Shown here piece by piece: positions 45,839 through 57,960 of a DNA stretch of 64,000 nt; the stretch's first letter is position 1, and every line of letters starts with the position of its first letter. A model generated the notes under the pieces. That model was not told the DNA's origin, ran no database searches, and was given only the letters and a program-made list of their open reading frames with translations. This DNA is from Puccinia triticina. Its lineage: Eukaryota > Basidiomycota > Pucciniomycetes > Pucciniales > Pucciniaceae. The translations under genes were made by a program, and so were the position numbers. The DNA lies in NCBI RefSeq assembly GCF_026914185.1, contig NC_070573.1:4209501-4273500 (forward strand), given 5' to 3'.

Positions 45839-48800
45839 TCAACGATTGACGACGGCCAAGACGCGTTTCGGCGCGGTGGTGACGATCTGGACCTCGCGAT
45901 CGACGAGGTAGGAGTCTCTGATGGGGAGGCCGTCGGGGCCGGGGGGGTCTGCGGCGAGATCGGGGGGATGGAGGTGGTCGTCGTCGGAGTGAGCCCAGAG
46001 GCGATGGGAGTCGTAGAGGACGAGGGAGCCGGGATGGTCCGGGTCGGGCTCGTCGACGGCCCGGACAAAGTCGGGGTGCGGGTAGGGGTGGAAGTATCCG
46101 GCCACTGGGCCGCCCGCATGGGCCACGGAGGTGCCCGCTTGCGAGCCGCCGTAGAACGAGAGGCCGTGCAGCCGACTGCCGATCGTGCTCCGCTTGCCCA
46201 CTCCTCCCCCGGCTACAGAGCCTGGGTGCGGCTGTTGGCCTTGCGAGATGATCTGCTGGGCGACTTGTTGTTGGTGTTGGAAGCTCGAGAACTGGCCTAG
46301 TCCGGCAACTAGAGAGAGAGAGAGAGAGGGTCAGCTCTCACGCTTACAAGCAAGAGGAGGAAGCACGTACGGGTGTCGTTGGCCATCAAGCTCTTCGACC
46401 CGTCCTTCAGGATCGACACAAAGATCACCAACGTCGATTCCGTCGACGGCAGTCCGTTCCAAGCCAGCCAGAGAATAGTGGCATATACGAGCACGACAAA
46501 GGCGATCGCCAGTGCGCCGAGCCAGCGCAACGGCCGGGGGGAGACGAAACAAGCGGAGACGAAGAAGACGGCGGCGGCGAGGACGACGAGGTGCAAGATG
46601 ACGTCGGCGAGTCGGCGCAGCTTCCGGCGCGCCTTCGTCCGTCTCTTGTATACCGAGTCGTCTTCCTCGTCTTCCTCCTCCTCCTCGTCATCCTCGTCGA
46701 CGAGTACTTCGTCGCCGCCCTCCGCCGAGCCGTACGCCCGCTCGTCCAGCACCGCCCGCTCGGCCGTGACCGACGGCCGGCCATGGATGTCGCCGCTGAG
46801 CGAGCTCGACGAGCCGGCGTCGCTCATGATGTCGAGTGATGCCCGGGGCCTGGGTCGACGGGGAGGCGGGCGGCGATTGAGGACCTCGAAGCCGGGGCTT
46901 GGGGCCGCCGACGAGGGCACAGAGGCTGCCGGCGACGAGTGGCCGTCGGTCGGGTCCGAGCCGCTGCCTCTCCGGCCGGGGATGTAGTGGAAGACCTTGG
47001 CGAAGGGCGAGCGGACGAGCGGACGCTCGGGCGGCTTGTGGTCGAGCTTGAGCTTCGACGGCGATGGCTTCCGGGCCACCGCCGCACCCGCCGCAAGAGT
47101 CTCCTGTAGCGCGTCTTCTTCCGCAGGAGGAGGCGCGGAGAGCAGCTGGGTGCTCGTGTTCGAGGTCGAGGTGGAGTCATGGCCCTCGTGGCTGCCCGCG
47201 CCGGCTAACGGGGGGCGTTTGGATGATGGACGCGTGGATGGGACGGAGTGGTGTTGGTCGGCCAGGTCGGTCTGTTTCTCGGTCCCGAAGGAGCCTTCCT
47301 TGGAGGAGTTGTTGGCCGGCTGCTTGGCGCCGAAGGGCTGCCTGCCGAGAAGGACCATGCGTTCCAACGCGCGTCGGGTGAGGCCGGCCCCGCCTGGGGA
47401 GCCCTTGGCCTTGAGCTTGCGAGGCCCCGCGTCAGCCGACGACTGTTGGTGCTTCTTCCGCCGAGCTTCGAGGGACTCGTCGAGCCAGCTGAGCAGATAG
47501 AGCGCGGGCACGAGCACGAAGCCGACGATAGCGATGGCCAGGCCGAGTCTGGCATGGGTGCTCCGGGCGAGTGTTTCTTTTGGGCCGAGCTTGGCGTAGC
47601 TGGTGTGTCCGGAGAACAGCCCCCGGCGGGCGAGGGAGAGCGCAGGGAGGGAGACGCGGGTCTCGAAGAGGGCGACGACGACGGCGAGGGCCAGCAGGCC
47701 GCAGCTGGTGACCAGGGTGTGCCAGGCGCCGATGAGCAGCCACAGACGAGGGGTGCGCCAGCGGGAGCGGATCGACAGCTTGCCTGGCTCTTCGCAGCGG
47801 AGGACGGTGAGAGAGATCATGAGGATGGCGAGGGCGACGGCGGAGAAGATCAGATGGCCGGACGGGGCTTCGAGGCCACCGGGCGAGGCGTCCGAGCCGC
47901 TGCCCGGCACGCCGCCGCCCGCAGTGGTCTTGGAGGTGTTGCGCTTGTTCTGGGGCGTGGGAGTGACGCAGCTAGGCATGTAGGCCATGGTGACACCGTC
48001 GGCGGTGCCGTTGCCGGTGAGCTTGGCGGGATGGAGACGGAGGATCCAGAGCTCGTTGGAGGCCTGGCCGGAGGCGGTGTCGATGCCGCCGTACACAAGG
48101 ATGTCGGTGGGGCTGCGGCTGGCGTCCGAGCTTGCTGAGCTGGGGCCGATGCGCGAGGGCAGGGCGAGTGCCAGGAGGCCTTCCTTCTGGGTGAACGTCG
48201 CGTTGTCGCGCCGCATCGGCAGCACCCGGGCCCACACGCCCGACGAGATGTCCAGCACGTCCACCTCGCCCGCCTTGGCCCCTCCCTGGTCGTCCCAGTT
48301 CTTGCTGTCCGTCCGCCCGCCGATCATGATCGCCTGGTTCGCATACGAGCTGTCGAACCGGTTCCGGTTCGCGACCATCGTCCCTCCCACCCGTGGGGCC
48401 GGACAATAGTTGAACGCCGCCCACGAGCTCCGCGGCGGGGTCGGGCGCGTGGGGAGTTGGGAGGCCGTGAAGCCCGACTCGAAGGACAGGATGCCGCCAT
48501 TCGTCAGCGAACAGCTCGGGTCAACCGTCTCCCGGAACTCGTTCCCTGGATCGTCATTACAGCCAGAGAATACAACCAGTTTTGAACCTGCAGAAAGAAA
48601 AAGGAGGAACTTGGTTAGGAAATTGCAAAAAAAAAAAAAAGAAAGGCCCGTTGTGAAGCTGACCAGGCATGATGGTACCCGTTGCGCCCCAGCGGCCGTT
48701 GTAGAGGTTATTGGCTGCGGGATTGCCGGTGAGAGCGGGTGCGAGGGAGGTGAGGTTGACGGTGATGGTGTTGGTGTTACTGCCGAGTTGGCCATCGATG

Positions 48801-49544
48801 GAGAGGGCGGAGGGAGTGAGGGTGTTGGTGGCATGGCTCCCGTTGGCGCCGCCGAGATAGATGATCGCGTTGGACGTGCCTGGAGGGGCGGGCAGATAGC
48901 TCGGATCGATGCCCCCGAGGGCGCCGTAGTTGGGGGGATGGTCGGTGGGCTGGAGGTCTTTGGGCTGAGCCCAGAACCGGTTGGTTGGATCGTAGTACCT
49001 ACATATGTAGATGCAGGGATTAAGATCTGATCTACACAGATCTGAGTGTGTGCATATGCACTTACCAGAAGTCGCCCAGGGGCTGGCCGTCCTCGGATCG
49101 GCCGCCGTAGATGTTGAGTTGGTTGCGGAAGTTGCTCGCGCTGTCCCAGCCGCAGAGGAGGTGGGAGCGGGGCTGAGGGGAGGATGTGAAGATGGTGGAG
49201 GTGGTTGGGGCTGGCTGGGACCATCGCGGGGTGTCTGAGGCGTAGTCGAGGATGAAGAGGCCGTTGTTGGCGGTGCCTGCGGCCGAGCGTCCGCCGAAGA
49301 GGAATGCTTGGTTGAATCCGGGCAGACTGCTTGTGGGGTCGTTGTAGGTCGGTCCGCTGAGACAGCCGTGGCTGAGTGCGGGCGGGGATGTCGTTCCTGC
49401 TGGGCTGAGTTTGATCCATTCCATGGGCGGCAGGGGCATGTTTGTTGAGATGGTCTGCGGGTGGCTGTTCTGGGGGAGTAGGAGTGTGCTGAGGGTGATA
49501 ATGTGCCATGGCCGTTTCCCCGTCGTTCGTGTTCTGCTGGCCAT
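45839..49544 (-). CDS. kelch-repeat multispanning membrane protein, 1,166 aa
   Basis: Four exons (49544-49066, 48998-48664, 48587-46371 and 46308-45839) sum to 3,501 nt in frame. Residues 1-510 form the kelch/galactose oxidase-like part, with Gly-Gly blade motifs such as AFLFGGRSAAG, LNIYGGRSEDG, AIIYLGGANGS, MIGGRTDS and ILVYGGIDT. A hydrophobic N-terminus (HIITLSTLLL) may be a signal anchor. Five membrane segments follow, near residues 518-538, 553-577, 617-640, 932-950 and 958-980. A long Ser- and Lys-rich loop and an acidic run (DEDDEEEEEDEEDD) lie between the third and fourth. The C-terminal tail is about 180 residues. Extracellular or lumenal kelch sensing with cytosolic signalling is possible but unproven. 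The start at 49544 was preferred because the open frame above it overlaps the RHEB gene and has no membrane or kelch features. It diverges from RHEB. Confidence 0.85.
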
Positions 49545-49852
49545 TGTTGTGGTTGGTGGTGAGTGAGTGAGTGGGGTGGATGGTCAGGAAGAAGTGGGTT
49601 TTGGCTGGGATCCGCCTGGGCGACACTGCGGACCATCCATCCCGAGCCGGACCCGCACCCGACTCCGCCGATCGGCACCGGCACCGGCACAGCCCGGCAC
49701 CACCATCCTCGGTGTAAGCACACAGCCACTGTGCATGTATGCGCGCGCCCCGCAGACTGTGTCCGGCGGATGCGCGGATAACCCGGGGGAAGTGCAAACC
49801 TTCACTCTCCCCCCCCCCAAATTTCAAATCCCAGCCAGCAAACTCCCCGACG
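49545..49852. promoter_or_regulatory. 308-bp bidirectional intergenic region (kelch gene / RHEB)
   Basis: This is GC-rich, contains GCACCGGCACCGGCAC, and ends in a poly-C/pyrimidine tract just upstream of the RHEB start, typical of fungal promoters. No TATA box is visible. Confidence 0.45.
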
Positions 49853-50678
49853 ATGGCCATCCAGCACCAGCAGCCCAGCGAAGCCGCCTCCACCACGCCC
49901 TCCGGCAAGCCCATCCCGCCCCGCCAGCGCAGGATCGCCCTGCTCGGCTCGCGCTCGGTCGGCAAGAGCAGCCTGGCCGTCCAGTTCGTCGACGAGCACT
50001 TCGTCGAGTCCTACTACCCCACCATCGAACACTCCTTCTCCAAGACCGTCGAGCTCAACGGCCGCCTCTTCAACCTCGAGATCCTCGACACCGCCGGCCA
50101 TGTTGCGTACCCCTCACCCCACCTCCCAGAAACCATCCACCAACTCACTGCTGGGCTTGCTCTTCTTTAGGACGAGTTCACCATCCTCGACTCCAGACAG
50201 GCTATCGGACTCGACGGATGGGCCCTCGTCTACTCCATCAATTCCCGCACCTCCTTCGACATGGTGGCGATCATCAGGGACAAGATCCTCGGCTTCATCG
50301 GCGCCGAGCACGTCCCGATGGTCTTGATCGCCAACAAGACCGATTTGGAGTCGCAGAGGTACATAAGCCCACACAACCATCCCCCCCTGCTCAAGTACAT
50401 ACTCACACACTGCCCTACGCAGACAAATCTCCACCGAGGAGGGCCAGTCATTGGCCGCCGAATGGAAGTGCGGCTTCGCAGAGGCCTCGGCCCGGTCGGG
50501 CGAGAACGTCATGAACAGCTTCCTCCTGGCGCTCATCGAGGTCGAGAAGGAGCTCAACCCGGACGAGGCTCCCGGCGGGCCCGCGCGCCCCGGCCACCCC
50601 AAACAATCCTCCTCCGCTGCCGAGCAGTCGCGCGCCGGCTCGGCTGCTGACAAGAACTCGAAATGCTCGATCGTGTGA
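49853..50678 (+). CDS. RHEB: Rheb-family small GTPase
   Basis: Exons 49853-50101, 50171-50358 and 50423-50678 sum to 693 nt, giving 230 aa. The nucleotide-binding motifs are complete: P-loop GSRSVGKSSL with the Rheb-type Arg-Ser, switch I SYYPTIEHSF, G3 DTAG followed by H-DEF across the first intron, and NKTDL. SARSGENV fills the SAK position. The C-terminus CSIV is a farnesylation CaaX box. Rheb on membranes activates TORC1 and in fungi also affects basic amino-acid uptake and growth. The protein is about 45 residues longer than typical Rheb because of an N-terminal extension of about 27 residues and a longer Pro- and Ser-rich hypervariable tail. The first donor (GTTGCG) is weak but is the only one preserving the DTAGxDEF motif. 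A Met at 49739 is also in an open frame but would add a Cys- and Pro-rich leader. Confidence 0.93.
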
Positions 50679-51160
50679 ACTTCCCCCCCCCCCCTCTCTC
50701 TCTCTCTCTCTCTTGGCCTATACTCCCTCCCCCCTTCGTTTACCCTATCCTCTCATGTACATTAGCTCCTCCGAACTGCCTCGTTGAACCCATCATCATC
50801 CGTGTACACCTCCATCTCCCTAATCTTGCTTCCGGTTGTCTAGCCTTTCAGGTTTTTGCAACAGCCCACCAGACCTTCCATATCTTGTTTCTCATGTGGC
50901 TAAATAATACATTATAAATTCATCACATACATACTACACTTGGCACTTATCCTAACCATCCCTCGCGGCTGTTGGCTTGCTGGGGGGACTTAGCAAGATC
51001 CTGGCCTAGAGCACTTTCCAGGTGTCTATCACTCGTGTATTCAACCTTCAACATGACAGATTTTTGCCAAAGTTTCTGTGATCCATGTATTTCCTTACAT
51101 AATATGTACGTACCCCTTGTTGTTGGGGCGAGCCCGGCTTGTTCCCAGACGCAAACCACG
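50679..51160. other. RHEB 3' flank and promoter of the next gene
   Basis: A CT microsatellite (CTCTCTCT) directly follows the RHEB stop within the likely 3' UTR. No further gene is seen. Confidence 0.4.
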
Positions 51161-52522
51161 ATGGAACCGATCGAGCGGGTGCAGGGCTACAGGGAAACGG
51201 TCGAACGGATCGAAAGCACAAGGGCGATTTGTCAGTCCTCCGCGCGAGAGCATCCCGAGTCGGCCAAAACAAACAGCTAACCGAAGGATTAGTTTACAGT
51301 GTCCCTGGTCGATGCTTTCGAGGGCATGGCGGCCAAGCACAGCTTCGAGCCCGAGCGTCTCGCGCCAGCGACGAAGGACCCCAGCCTGACGCTCGAGCAG
51401 ATGGGCGCGAAGGTGGAGGCCCTTGAGCAGCTGCAGTCGAGCCTTCTCCCCTGCATCCGAGACCAGCTGGCTGCGCTCGTCGGCTCGCTCGACCTCATCG
51501 ATCCCAAGAAGACCGACACCCCGCGCACCGAGCCAACGCGCGAGCTCCTCTCCGGCCTCGACAAGACTCTGGAGAGTACCGTGGCCGCCGTCGTCTGTCT
51601 GACGCTCCACTCACCTCTGCCCGACGAGAAACACGACCACGGCCTCGAGAGATTGAAGGTGTTTCGATGCGCCCATCTGCGAGAGAAAATCCAGCTGGTA
51701 GTCAGCGCCATCATCTGTGAACGCTTGTTCCGGGATGACATCCCGAGCTTCATCCGATGGTGCGCTATGGCCAATATCCTTGACGAGTATCACCCGATCT
51801 CGACGGAGGGGTCCGATTTGAGGAAAGGGATCCAGATCACCATGGCCTATCCGCCGCGTATACTCGACCAAACCATTGCGTGGTGCCGGAAATCAGACTG
51901 GGCTCTCGTCCATGAAGCTTGGCTAAAAGCGGCCGAGTCAACTGACGAGGTCCTCGAGACATTCGTCCACATAGTCCACCCCATGATCCAATCACCCTCG
52001 CAAGCCGATGATCCTCCGCCAAGCGCCGATGACGGCCAGAGAGACCCCAGCAGAAGGCTGATTGCCGAGCCAGTCAAGTCCGCCATACCGCTGACCAAGC
52101 TCGCAAGGATCTTGCTCAAGAAAACCTCGGCCGAGCTGGCGAAGAAGCGGCTCTCGTCGGCCTCGGGCGCGACGGTCGAGCTGACCTCGGAGACGATGGC
52201 CCGGCTATACGAGGCGCCCCAGGCGGTCTTCAGGCTCCAGCACCTGGCCAGCCTCTTGTCCGTCCTGGATCGCCCCGCCGGAGCTGTTGAGCACCGCGCG
52301 AACATCCGCATGGCCCTCCAGACAGTCCCGGAAGCAATGGCCGCCGCCCTCGCCGCTCTTGACGCCTGTCTGCTGCCCCTCCTCGGCCCGACCGCACAAC
52401 GCTCGTCCGACACGTACCCATCCTCTTTCCTTCCTCTCTTCAAACAGTCCTGGGAGACGGCTAGCGACCATTCCGGCAGCCTGATCTTGTCCTTCGAAGC
52501 CGCGCAACTAGCCATTCAATGA
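51161..52522 (+). CDS. hypothetical protein, 430 aa, two exons
   Basis: Exons 51161-51230 and 51300-52522 sum to 1,293 nt. The intron is 69 bp (GTCAGT ... TTACAG) and the join reads RAI-LSLVDAF. The protein is predicted to be largely helical. It has an N-terminal coiled-coil-like region (residues about 60-110, TLEQMGAKVEALEQLQSSLL), a Cys/Trp-containing centre (RWCAMANILDEYH, TIAWCRKSDWALVHEAW) and a helical C-terminus rich in Leu and Ala. No signal peptide or membrane segment is visible. I recognise no family, and a lineage-specific cytosolic protein is the safest description. It converges on DPH1, with 596 bp between the stops. Confidence 0.75.
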
Positions 52523-53118
52523 GGGGGAAGAGTAAAACACCACCCATCAATCCATACCTGTTTGGATATTTATCACGCCCAAGCCCTTTAGTATCAATGT
52601 CCGTCACGACCACCTCTTCAATCAGGCTTTTGTCCAACAAGTCTCTCACAGACTGTGCTGGTTTTGCTCCACAAGGACATTGTAGTCAGTCTGGCTGCCT
52701 GCTGACCTAGCTCACTGCAGAAAAACCTCAACGAAACTGGACCCAGATGAGATTCAAGCCATATACCTCACCTGAAACAATGGCCAATGTCCACCCTGGG
52801 ACAGGCAAACACTACATGGCCATTCATTGTCCAATCAAACACCTCATTGTCTGGGTGGAGCATGTCCTGAGGTTTTGTATGACCACTGCTGCCAGTTTCG
52901 TCAGCTTTTCTTGTAGGGCAGGGTTGCTCCTGTCCCAAGGTTGTCTCTACAAGACTATGCAATAGCTTTATATTGTGACTGTGTTGCTTTAGGAAATGTT
53001 CCCGGGTTTTTGGGAAGGGCGAGGGGATGCAGATGGATGAACAAGAGAAAAGAAGACAGAAATAGTGATCTGTCGATTTTTTGGTGAACAGGAGATACAA
53101 GGTCTTGAGGGAAGAAGA
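52523..53118. other. convergent intergenic region with a CACTA-like remnant
   Basis: At 52713-52918 the sequence CACTGCAGAAAAACCTCAAC with CGAAACTGG is mirrored by the complement of CCCTACAAGAAAAGCTGACG with AAACTGG. This is an imperfect CACTA-type inverted repeat about 205 bp across. No target duplication could be confirmed. There is no gene. Confidence 0.5.
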
Positions 53119-54999
53119 TCACTGAACCGGGGGAACAGTTCTGGGGCGGACGGGCCGGATGTTGCGGCCGTGGCGAGGGGTCCAGTCGCCCAACGACTGA
53201 TCGGCATAGAAGTCCATCTACACATGCGACAGGGAGACAAGAATGGGTGAGTTGGGAGGACGAGGGGTGAAGGAGATGGTAAGAGCGTACGGGGTAGGAG
53301 TCGAGCAGGGGTTCGCGGTCTGCCGAGGCGGGAGCGGTGGTCGGGGCGGACGAAGAAGCGTCGAGGATGAATCCGGGGGCCTGGCCGAGCGCGACCTTCG
53401 CCTCGTACGGATTCAACAGGGGCACGACGCGGGGCTGCTCCCCCGTGGCGGAGGATGGACGGGGGTAGTGGCAGAGGAAGTCGTGGCCCCAGTCGATGGA
53501 CAGCCGCGGACACGAGGTCTGCACACACACGTCCAGGTGGGCCGTCAGATGGCCCAGCTTGGCCGCCGAGATCTCCGAGATCAGCAGCGGCACGGCTAGC
53601 TTTCCAGGCCCCGCTTTCGCCCGCAGACCGCTGGTGATCGACTGGGGTCCCCGCGAAAATGCACAGACGTCAGCTTGCCTGCAACGGATGGGGTCTGTAC
53701 AGAGAGGGGAGGATTAACTTTGAGCACCGACAGACTGCCCTGGCGTCCGAGTGTCCCCAACACCACGGCCCATGCCCGGTCCTCAGGCTCCTGTGGTTGA
53801 GGGGGGGATGCCAAGGTGTTGCCGGCGAGGGCGATCGCCGAGGCGCGCACCCTGCGCATCTGCACGTGGTCGTATCCCTCCCGGGTGATCTTCTTCTCAT
53901 AGGGGTCGTATCTGAACGCCGGGATGGAGGGGTTAGCGATCATGATCGACTCGAGATGGAACCGGCCGTCGCCCAGATACCTGTTGTCTCCCCCAGCAAA
54001 AGTCAGCCATCGGACACAAATGCGGGTGTGGTTTTGGGGGAGGGAGTTCTTACAGGATGGCGTCGGTGTCGGCGGATAGACGGGGCGCTGTGCACCCGAG
54101 GATCTCCCCCGGACTGAGCGGCTTGATCTGGGGCACGGTGACGCGGAAGCGGGGGGGCTCGGGAGGAGTGACAGGTTGGAGATCGTCGTCGCCCGCGGCT
54201 CGGTCTGTGATTTGTTTGGCGACGGTGGCGGAGGGCTGGTCAGAGGAGGAGGAGCGAGGGGGCTGTTCGAGCTCGGACTTGAGTGCTTGGACGGCGGAGA
54301 CGAACTGGACGGTGCCGACGACCGCCAGATGGAGCTGTTCGGGGGTTTCTTCATGCTCGATCGACACATGCTTCATCCCTCCCCCTGCCGCCGTCGCCCG
54401 CGTGTCTTCGTGCATGCATCCCGGGAAGTTGGCTCGGATGGTCTCGGCTAGATGGGCGCTGTCAATGCCGATCTCGACGAAGACGTAGAGGGTCTTGATT
54501 GAGGTTTGGTCTACTGGAACTGGAGAAAGAGAGAGAAGGGTAAGTGTTCTGTGCTTTTTTTTTTTTTTGAAGTGTTTATGTTCTTACTGAGACAAGAGTG
54601 TCCGTAGTGGATGAGCATCTGGCAGCCTAGTGCTTTCGCGGTGAGGTCGTCGACACAGCAGGCGCCGTAGGTGACGTCGCCGAGCACAACGACGTCCTGG
54701 CAGTCAGGGCAGAACTTGCGGATGATGTCGGAGATGGTGAGGGAGAACTGGAGGAGACCCTCGGGCATCTGGAGGCCGAGGATGGAGACCTGGTTCTGGA
54801 TGACCTGGTGGATGGTCTTGTGGAGCTCGAAGTTGTAGGTGGGCGGCAGACATTGCTTGATGAGCTCGTTCAGGAGCTTGTTCTCTCGGATCTCCGCCGG
54901 TATCTCGTTCGTCCGCCGATGGTTGGTGGCCGTGGGCTTGCTGCTGCTCTTGCTGGCTGTGCCTCCTGATTTCCCGATGAATCGCTTCTTGGTCGACAT
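53119..54999 (-). CDS. DPH1: diphthamide biosynthesis enzyme Dph1
   Basis: Five exons (54999-54588, 54519-54054, 53980-53719, 53641-53291 and 53217-53119) sum to 1,590 nt, giving 529 aa. The start is conserved-looking, and the core reads [51 protein letters not shown] and [10 protein letters not shown]. The three cysteines that ligate the radical-SAM-like 4Fe-4S cluster can be assigned to GACC, LGCTAP and [11 protein letters not shown]. Exon 5 ends the protein with the family motif [15 protein letters not shown]. Dph1 works with Dph2 in the cytosol to transfer the 3-amino-3-carboxypropyl group of S-adenosylmethionine to a histidine of eEF2, the first diphthamide step. Two low-complexity inserts (residues about 205-245 and 395-420) make it longer than the yeast protein. 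All key residues are present. Confidence 0.95.
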
Positions 55000-55156
55000 C
55001 GCTGGCTGTATGCGCTCCTGCCGAAAGAATAGTCAAGTTTATGTAATCACCGCAAAAGCCCAGGAGAACTGCGGCTGGCTGCTGCGGCACGGCGGACAGG
55101 GGGCTTAGGTGCGTGAAGGTCAGTACATAACAAGAGCATCTCCACCGGAGTCTTTA

Positions 55157-55504
55157 GAGCATCCGCATCGGTGCGGGTGCAACTCGAGGAGTAGCGGATT
55201 AGCTTACTCCGGGATTAGCGCTAATCCGGGTGGTCAACCGCATCGGTGTGGGCTTAAATGATGATTGAGTATGGTGTATGCACCTGCAGCTTATGTCAGC
55301 TGTGTTTGGTGCATACATTTGAGTGGGGAGCAGTGCCCGCATGCAAGGCTTACTCCCAGGATTAGCCAGGAGTAAAGTTACTCCTCCTTAGTCCAAATCG
55401 TACTCCGAGGAGGAGTTTAGTCCGACTAAATTGGACTCATTGCAGTTGCCAAGGGGGATTAGCTACGCTAATCCCTCCTTAATCCGCGACCCATGTGGAT
55501 GCTC
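55157..55504. mobile_element. 348-bp PIF/Harbinger-like miniature element
   Basis: The ends GAGCATCCGCATCGGTGCGG (55157) and the complement of GAGCATCCACATGGGTCGCG (ending 55504) are inverted. Both are flanked by TTA (55154-55156 and 55505-55507), the classic TWA duplication. The interior has repeated ATTAGC and ACTCC words. A further GAGCATCTCCACCGGAG at about 55134 may be the end of an older related element. Confidence 0.85.
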
Positions 55505-55584
55505 TTAAACCAGGGCTCTATCCCACATTTGAAGACCCAATTTCCAAAAACAACCCCCACCGCGGTTGCCATCTGCGTCTTCAT

Positions 55585-55745
55585 ATAGCTATTCCCAAAA
55601 AGCTTGCGGTTGGGTAGGCCCAAATTTTTGACTGCTAAGTTCAGCCTCAAAGCCTGTACCTTTATGACAGGCTGCTTACAGTAAGAAGAAAATCACCACT
55701 TTCTTTGTTTTTGACTCTGGGGCCTCAAGGGTTGCACAATTGGAT
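55585..55745 (-). repeat. truncated copy of the mariner-like element family
   Basis: This matches the reverse complement of 16400-16560 (AAAAGCTTGCGGTTGGGTA, TGACAGGCTGC, GGGGCCTCAAGGGTTG). Only one terminus is present. Confidence 0.7.
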
Positions 55746-57141
55746 TCATGGGATATGGATGGAAGTATTAATTAGGTGATGAGGAAGAAGGAAGGAAGGA
55801 GCAATGTGGGAGGAGAGGCTTGGACCCCCAATATTCTGGATGGAAGAAGGCAACAGCTGGACATGCAGGCATATGGTAGGTTACGGAAGGTTGTTTGGGT
55901 CACCTAGCAACGCATGATATCATGCAGTGCAGCATATGCAGGCAGATAAGGGGTTCAAGGAGTTTTTCTGAAGAATCAATTACATCATTGTTTGGCAGGC
56001 AGTGCAACACATGCATATCTTGCTGTGCAACTGATATCCCCTGCAGAAAATAGCCCTCACAAGGAGTTCCCCTGGAGCTAAATTCCCTCACCCTTCAATA
56101 TATAAGGAGGCCTCTTTCCCCCCCTCATCAGATATTTTTCCCCATCAGCCTAGGAAGGTTTGGTCACAGTGGTTAGTTTAGTTACAGTGTTTAGTTTAGT
56201 TACAGTGTTTAGTTTAGTTACAGTGGTTAGTTTAGTTACAGTGGTAGTTTAGTGGTAGTGGTAGTAGTAGTGGTAGTGTTAAGTTTGAGTCAGTAGTAGT
56301 AGTAGTAGTCAGGAGCTCTAGTAGTAATTAAAGTGCCTTATCAAGAGATTGTTAAGGAAGAGATTATTACCAACTTCATTAACAACAATTATAACAAGTA
56401 GTAGTAGTGTAGTGGCAACCAGGAGCTCTAGTATAGATTCAAGTGCCTTATCAAGAGATTGTTTAAGGAAGAGATACCAACCTTCTCATCAAAAACCCAT
56501 CATCAACAACAATTGTATCTTACATAATTAATCCCACTGGATTATATTATTCCCCATCATCAGAAGTTGTGACAGATCTACAAGATTAGTGATTTGAGGT
56601 ATCTAGGTCTGATGGAGATTACTATACAAAAGTAAGATATATCTTGGAATCAGCCACATCTTTATAAATATTGATTACAAGACTCTTAGTTATTTGCATA
56701 GTACCATTAGAGGGGCAGGTCTTTCAAACCACCTGTAAGTTGTAATAGCCTTTCAACCTATTAGCAATTTATTTCCCCCTCAGAGGATATTTTGACCAAA
56801 TAAAACATTTAGTGTCCCACAAGAGTCCCTACAAGTACAACTGATGATTGGAAGGCCCCAAAAAACCCAACAGCAGTCATCAAAGGGGTTATGAAGTGAC
56901 AAAAACATACCATAATTTCCACAATAATTTGGATATGCTTGATTGCAGAAGTGAACAGCTTCAACTTAGCTAACGGGAGAAATATTCCTGAAAGCACGGA
57001 TGCAATGGATAGTTTGTTCAGCCAACAGATTGGACACAAATCAAAGGGGGGAGTGATTGGAGTAGTAAAACAGTTGGTGATTACTCACCAATAGCGGCTT
57101 TTTCTTTTGGGGGTGGTTGGCGTAACGGATTAGGTGAATTG
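55746..57141. other. intergenic, with tandem short repeats and a TATA-like site
   Basis: A TATATAAGG box at about 56099 precedes a CT-rich stretch. At 56165-56300 the unit GTTAGTTTAGTTACAGT repeats about four times and passes into GTAGTAGTGGTAGT. A duplicated CAAGAGATTGTT block lies at 56342 and 56452. This resembles an LTR promoter and leader, but no element boundaries were found. The last 5 bp before 57142 (AATTG) should be the copia target duplication. Confidence 0.35.
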
Positions 57142-57960
57142 TGTGAGATTACACGCCTAGGTGAACGGCCGCATTCCCATAAATTGGGAAAGCGGCCGGG
57201 ATCTACATTAGCTGCGGAAAATGGTAAGCAAAGCAAACCATCTCCGCAGTCCAAAACTGGTTCCGCGGGGTTGCAAAGCTGACACATCAATTTGATGTTT
57301 TGCAGATTCAACTCCAACGACCAGCAGACTCAGGCTTGCGGAAAATCCCGGCTCCCAGTCTTTAAGAGCAAGAATATCAGCTAACACCAAAGGTGAGCAG
57401 CTGATGCTTAAACTCAAAGACCAGGCTAAATGCTAAACCCAAACTATCCCTAAAGACTTAGACTCTCAGGAAAAAACCGCTCGAACCAACTCCACTCAAA
57501 GAGAAAGGAAAACAGTCGGTGAGTAACGTTGTCCGAGCTAAGCAAAAGAAGTAAAAGGTTGATAAGGAGCGTGCTTATTCTTCTAGCAGGAAAAGCCGAA
57601 ATCCTCAGCCGCTTCGCGAGTAGATAATCACAGGGATCCTAAGGGCCAAAAAAGGCAAAAGGGTGTAAGAACGCACGAGACTCTCACTCAGAGAAACAAG
57701 GAGCCTAAAAGCTAATACGCTACATTGCTTCCCAGGTCACTCTGGCACAAGTCGATACCGGCGCATCTTACACTTCTCATTTCTCATTATTCTCAGTAGA
57801 GAGCGGCCTATCGCCTGCTCTTAGGTAATTCTCAACTACCTTTTCTCTCTATTTGTTTCTACGCTACAGTATCATGTTTAGATTCTGATAGAGAAATAAA
57901 TCTTAGTTGCTTGAGTTCTTTCAGATTTACAGTCTCGACGCTCAAACGCTACCTCAGAAC
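57142..57960 (+). repeat. copia 5' LTR (right end approximate)
   Basis: The start is fixed by alignment with 63385. The right end is estimated from the distance to the gag start at 57998, since the matching 3' copy leaves the window at the equivalent of 57757. No confident tRNA primer-binding site was recognised. Confidence 0.7.

Noticed and set aside
46309..49965. Single 1,218-codon minus-strand frame taken as one exon
   Set aside because: Its upstream part overlaps RHEB and it reads through two introns and past a third donor. The four-exon model from 49544 sums to a multiple of three and gives coherent kelch and membrane parts.
54511..54587. DPH1 exon 1 extended to the stop at 54511
   Set aside because: A GTAAG donor after HYGHSCL and an acceptor before PVDQTSIKT restore the conserved Dph1 sequence. 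Reading on gives a Lys-rich artefact from a poly-T tract.
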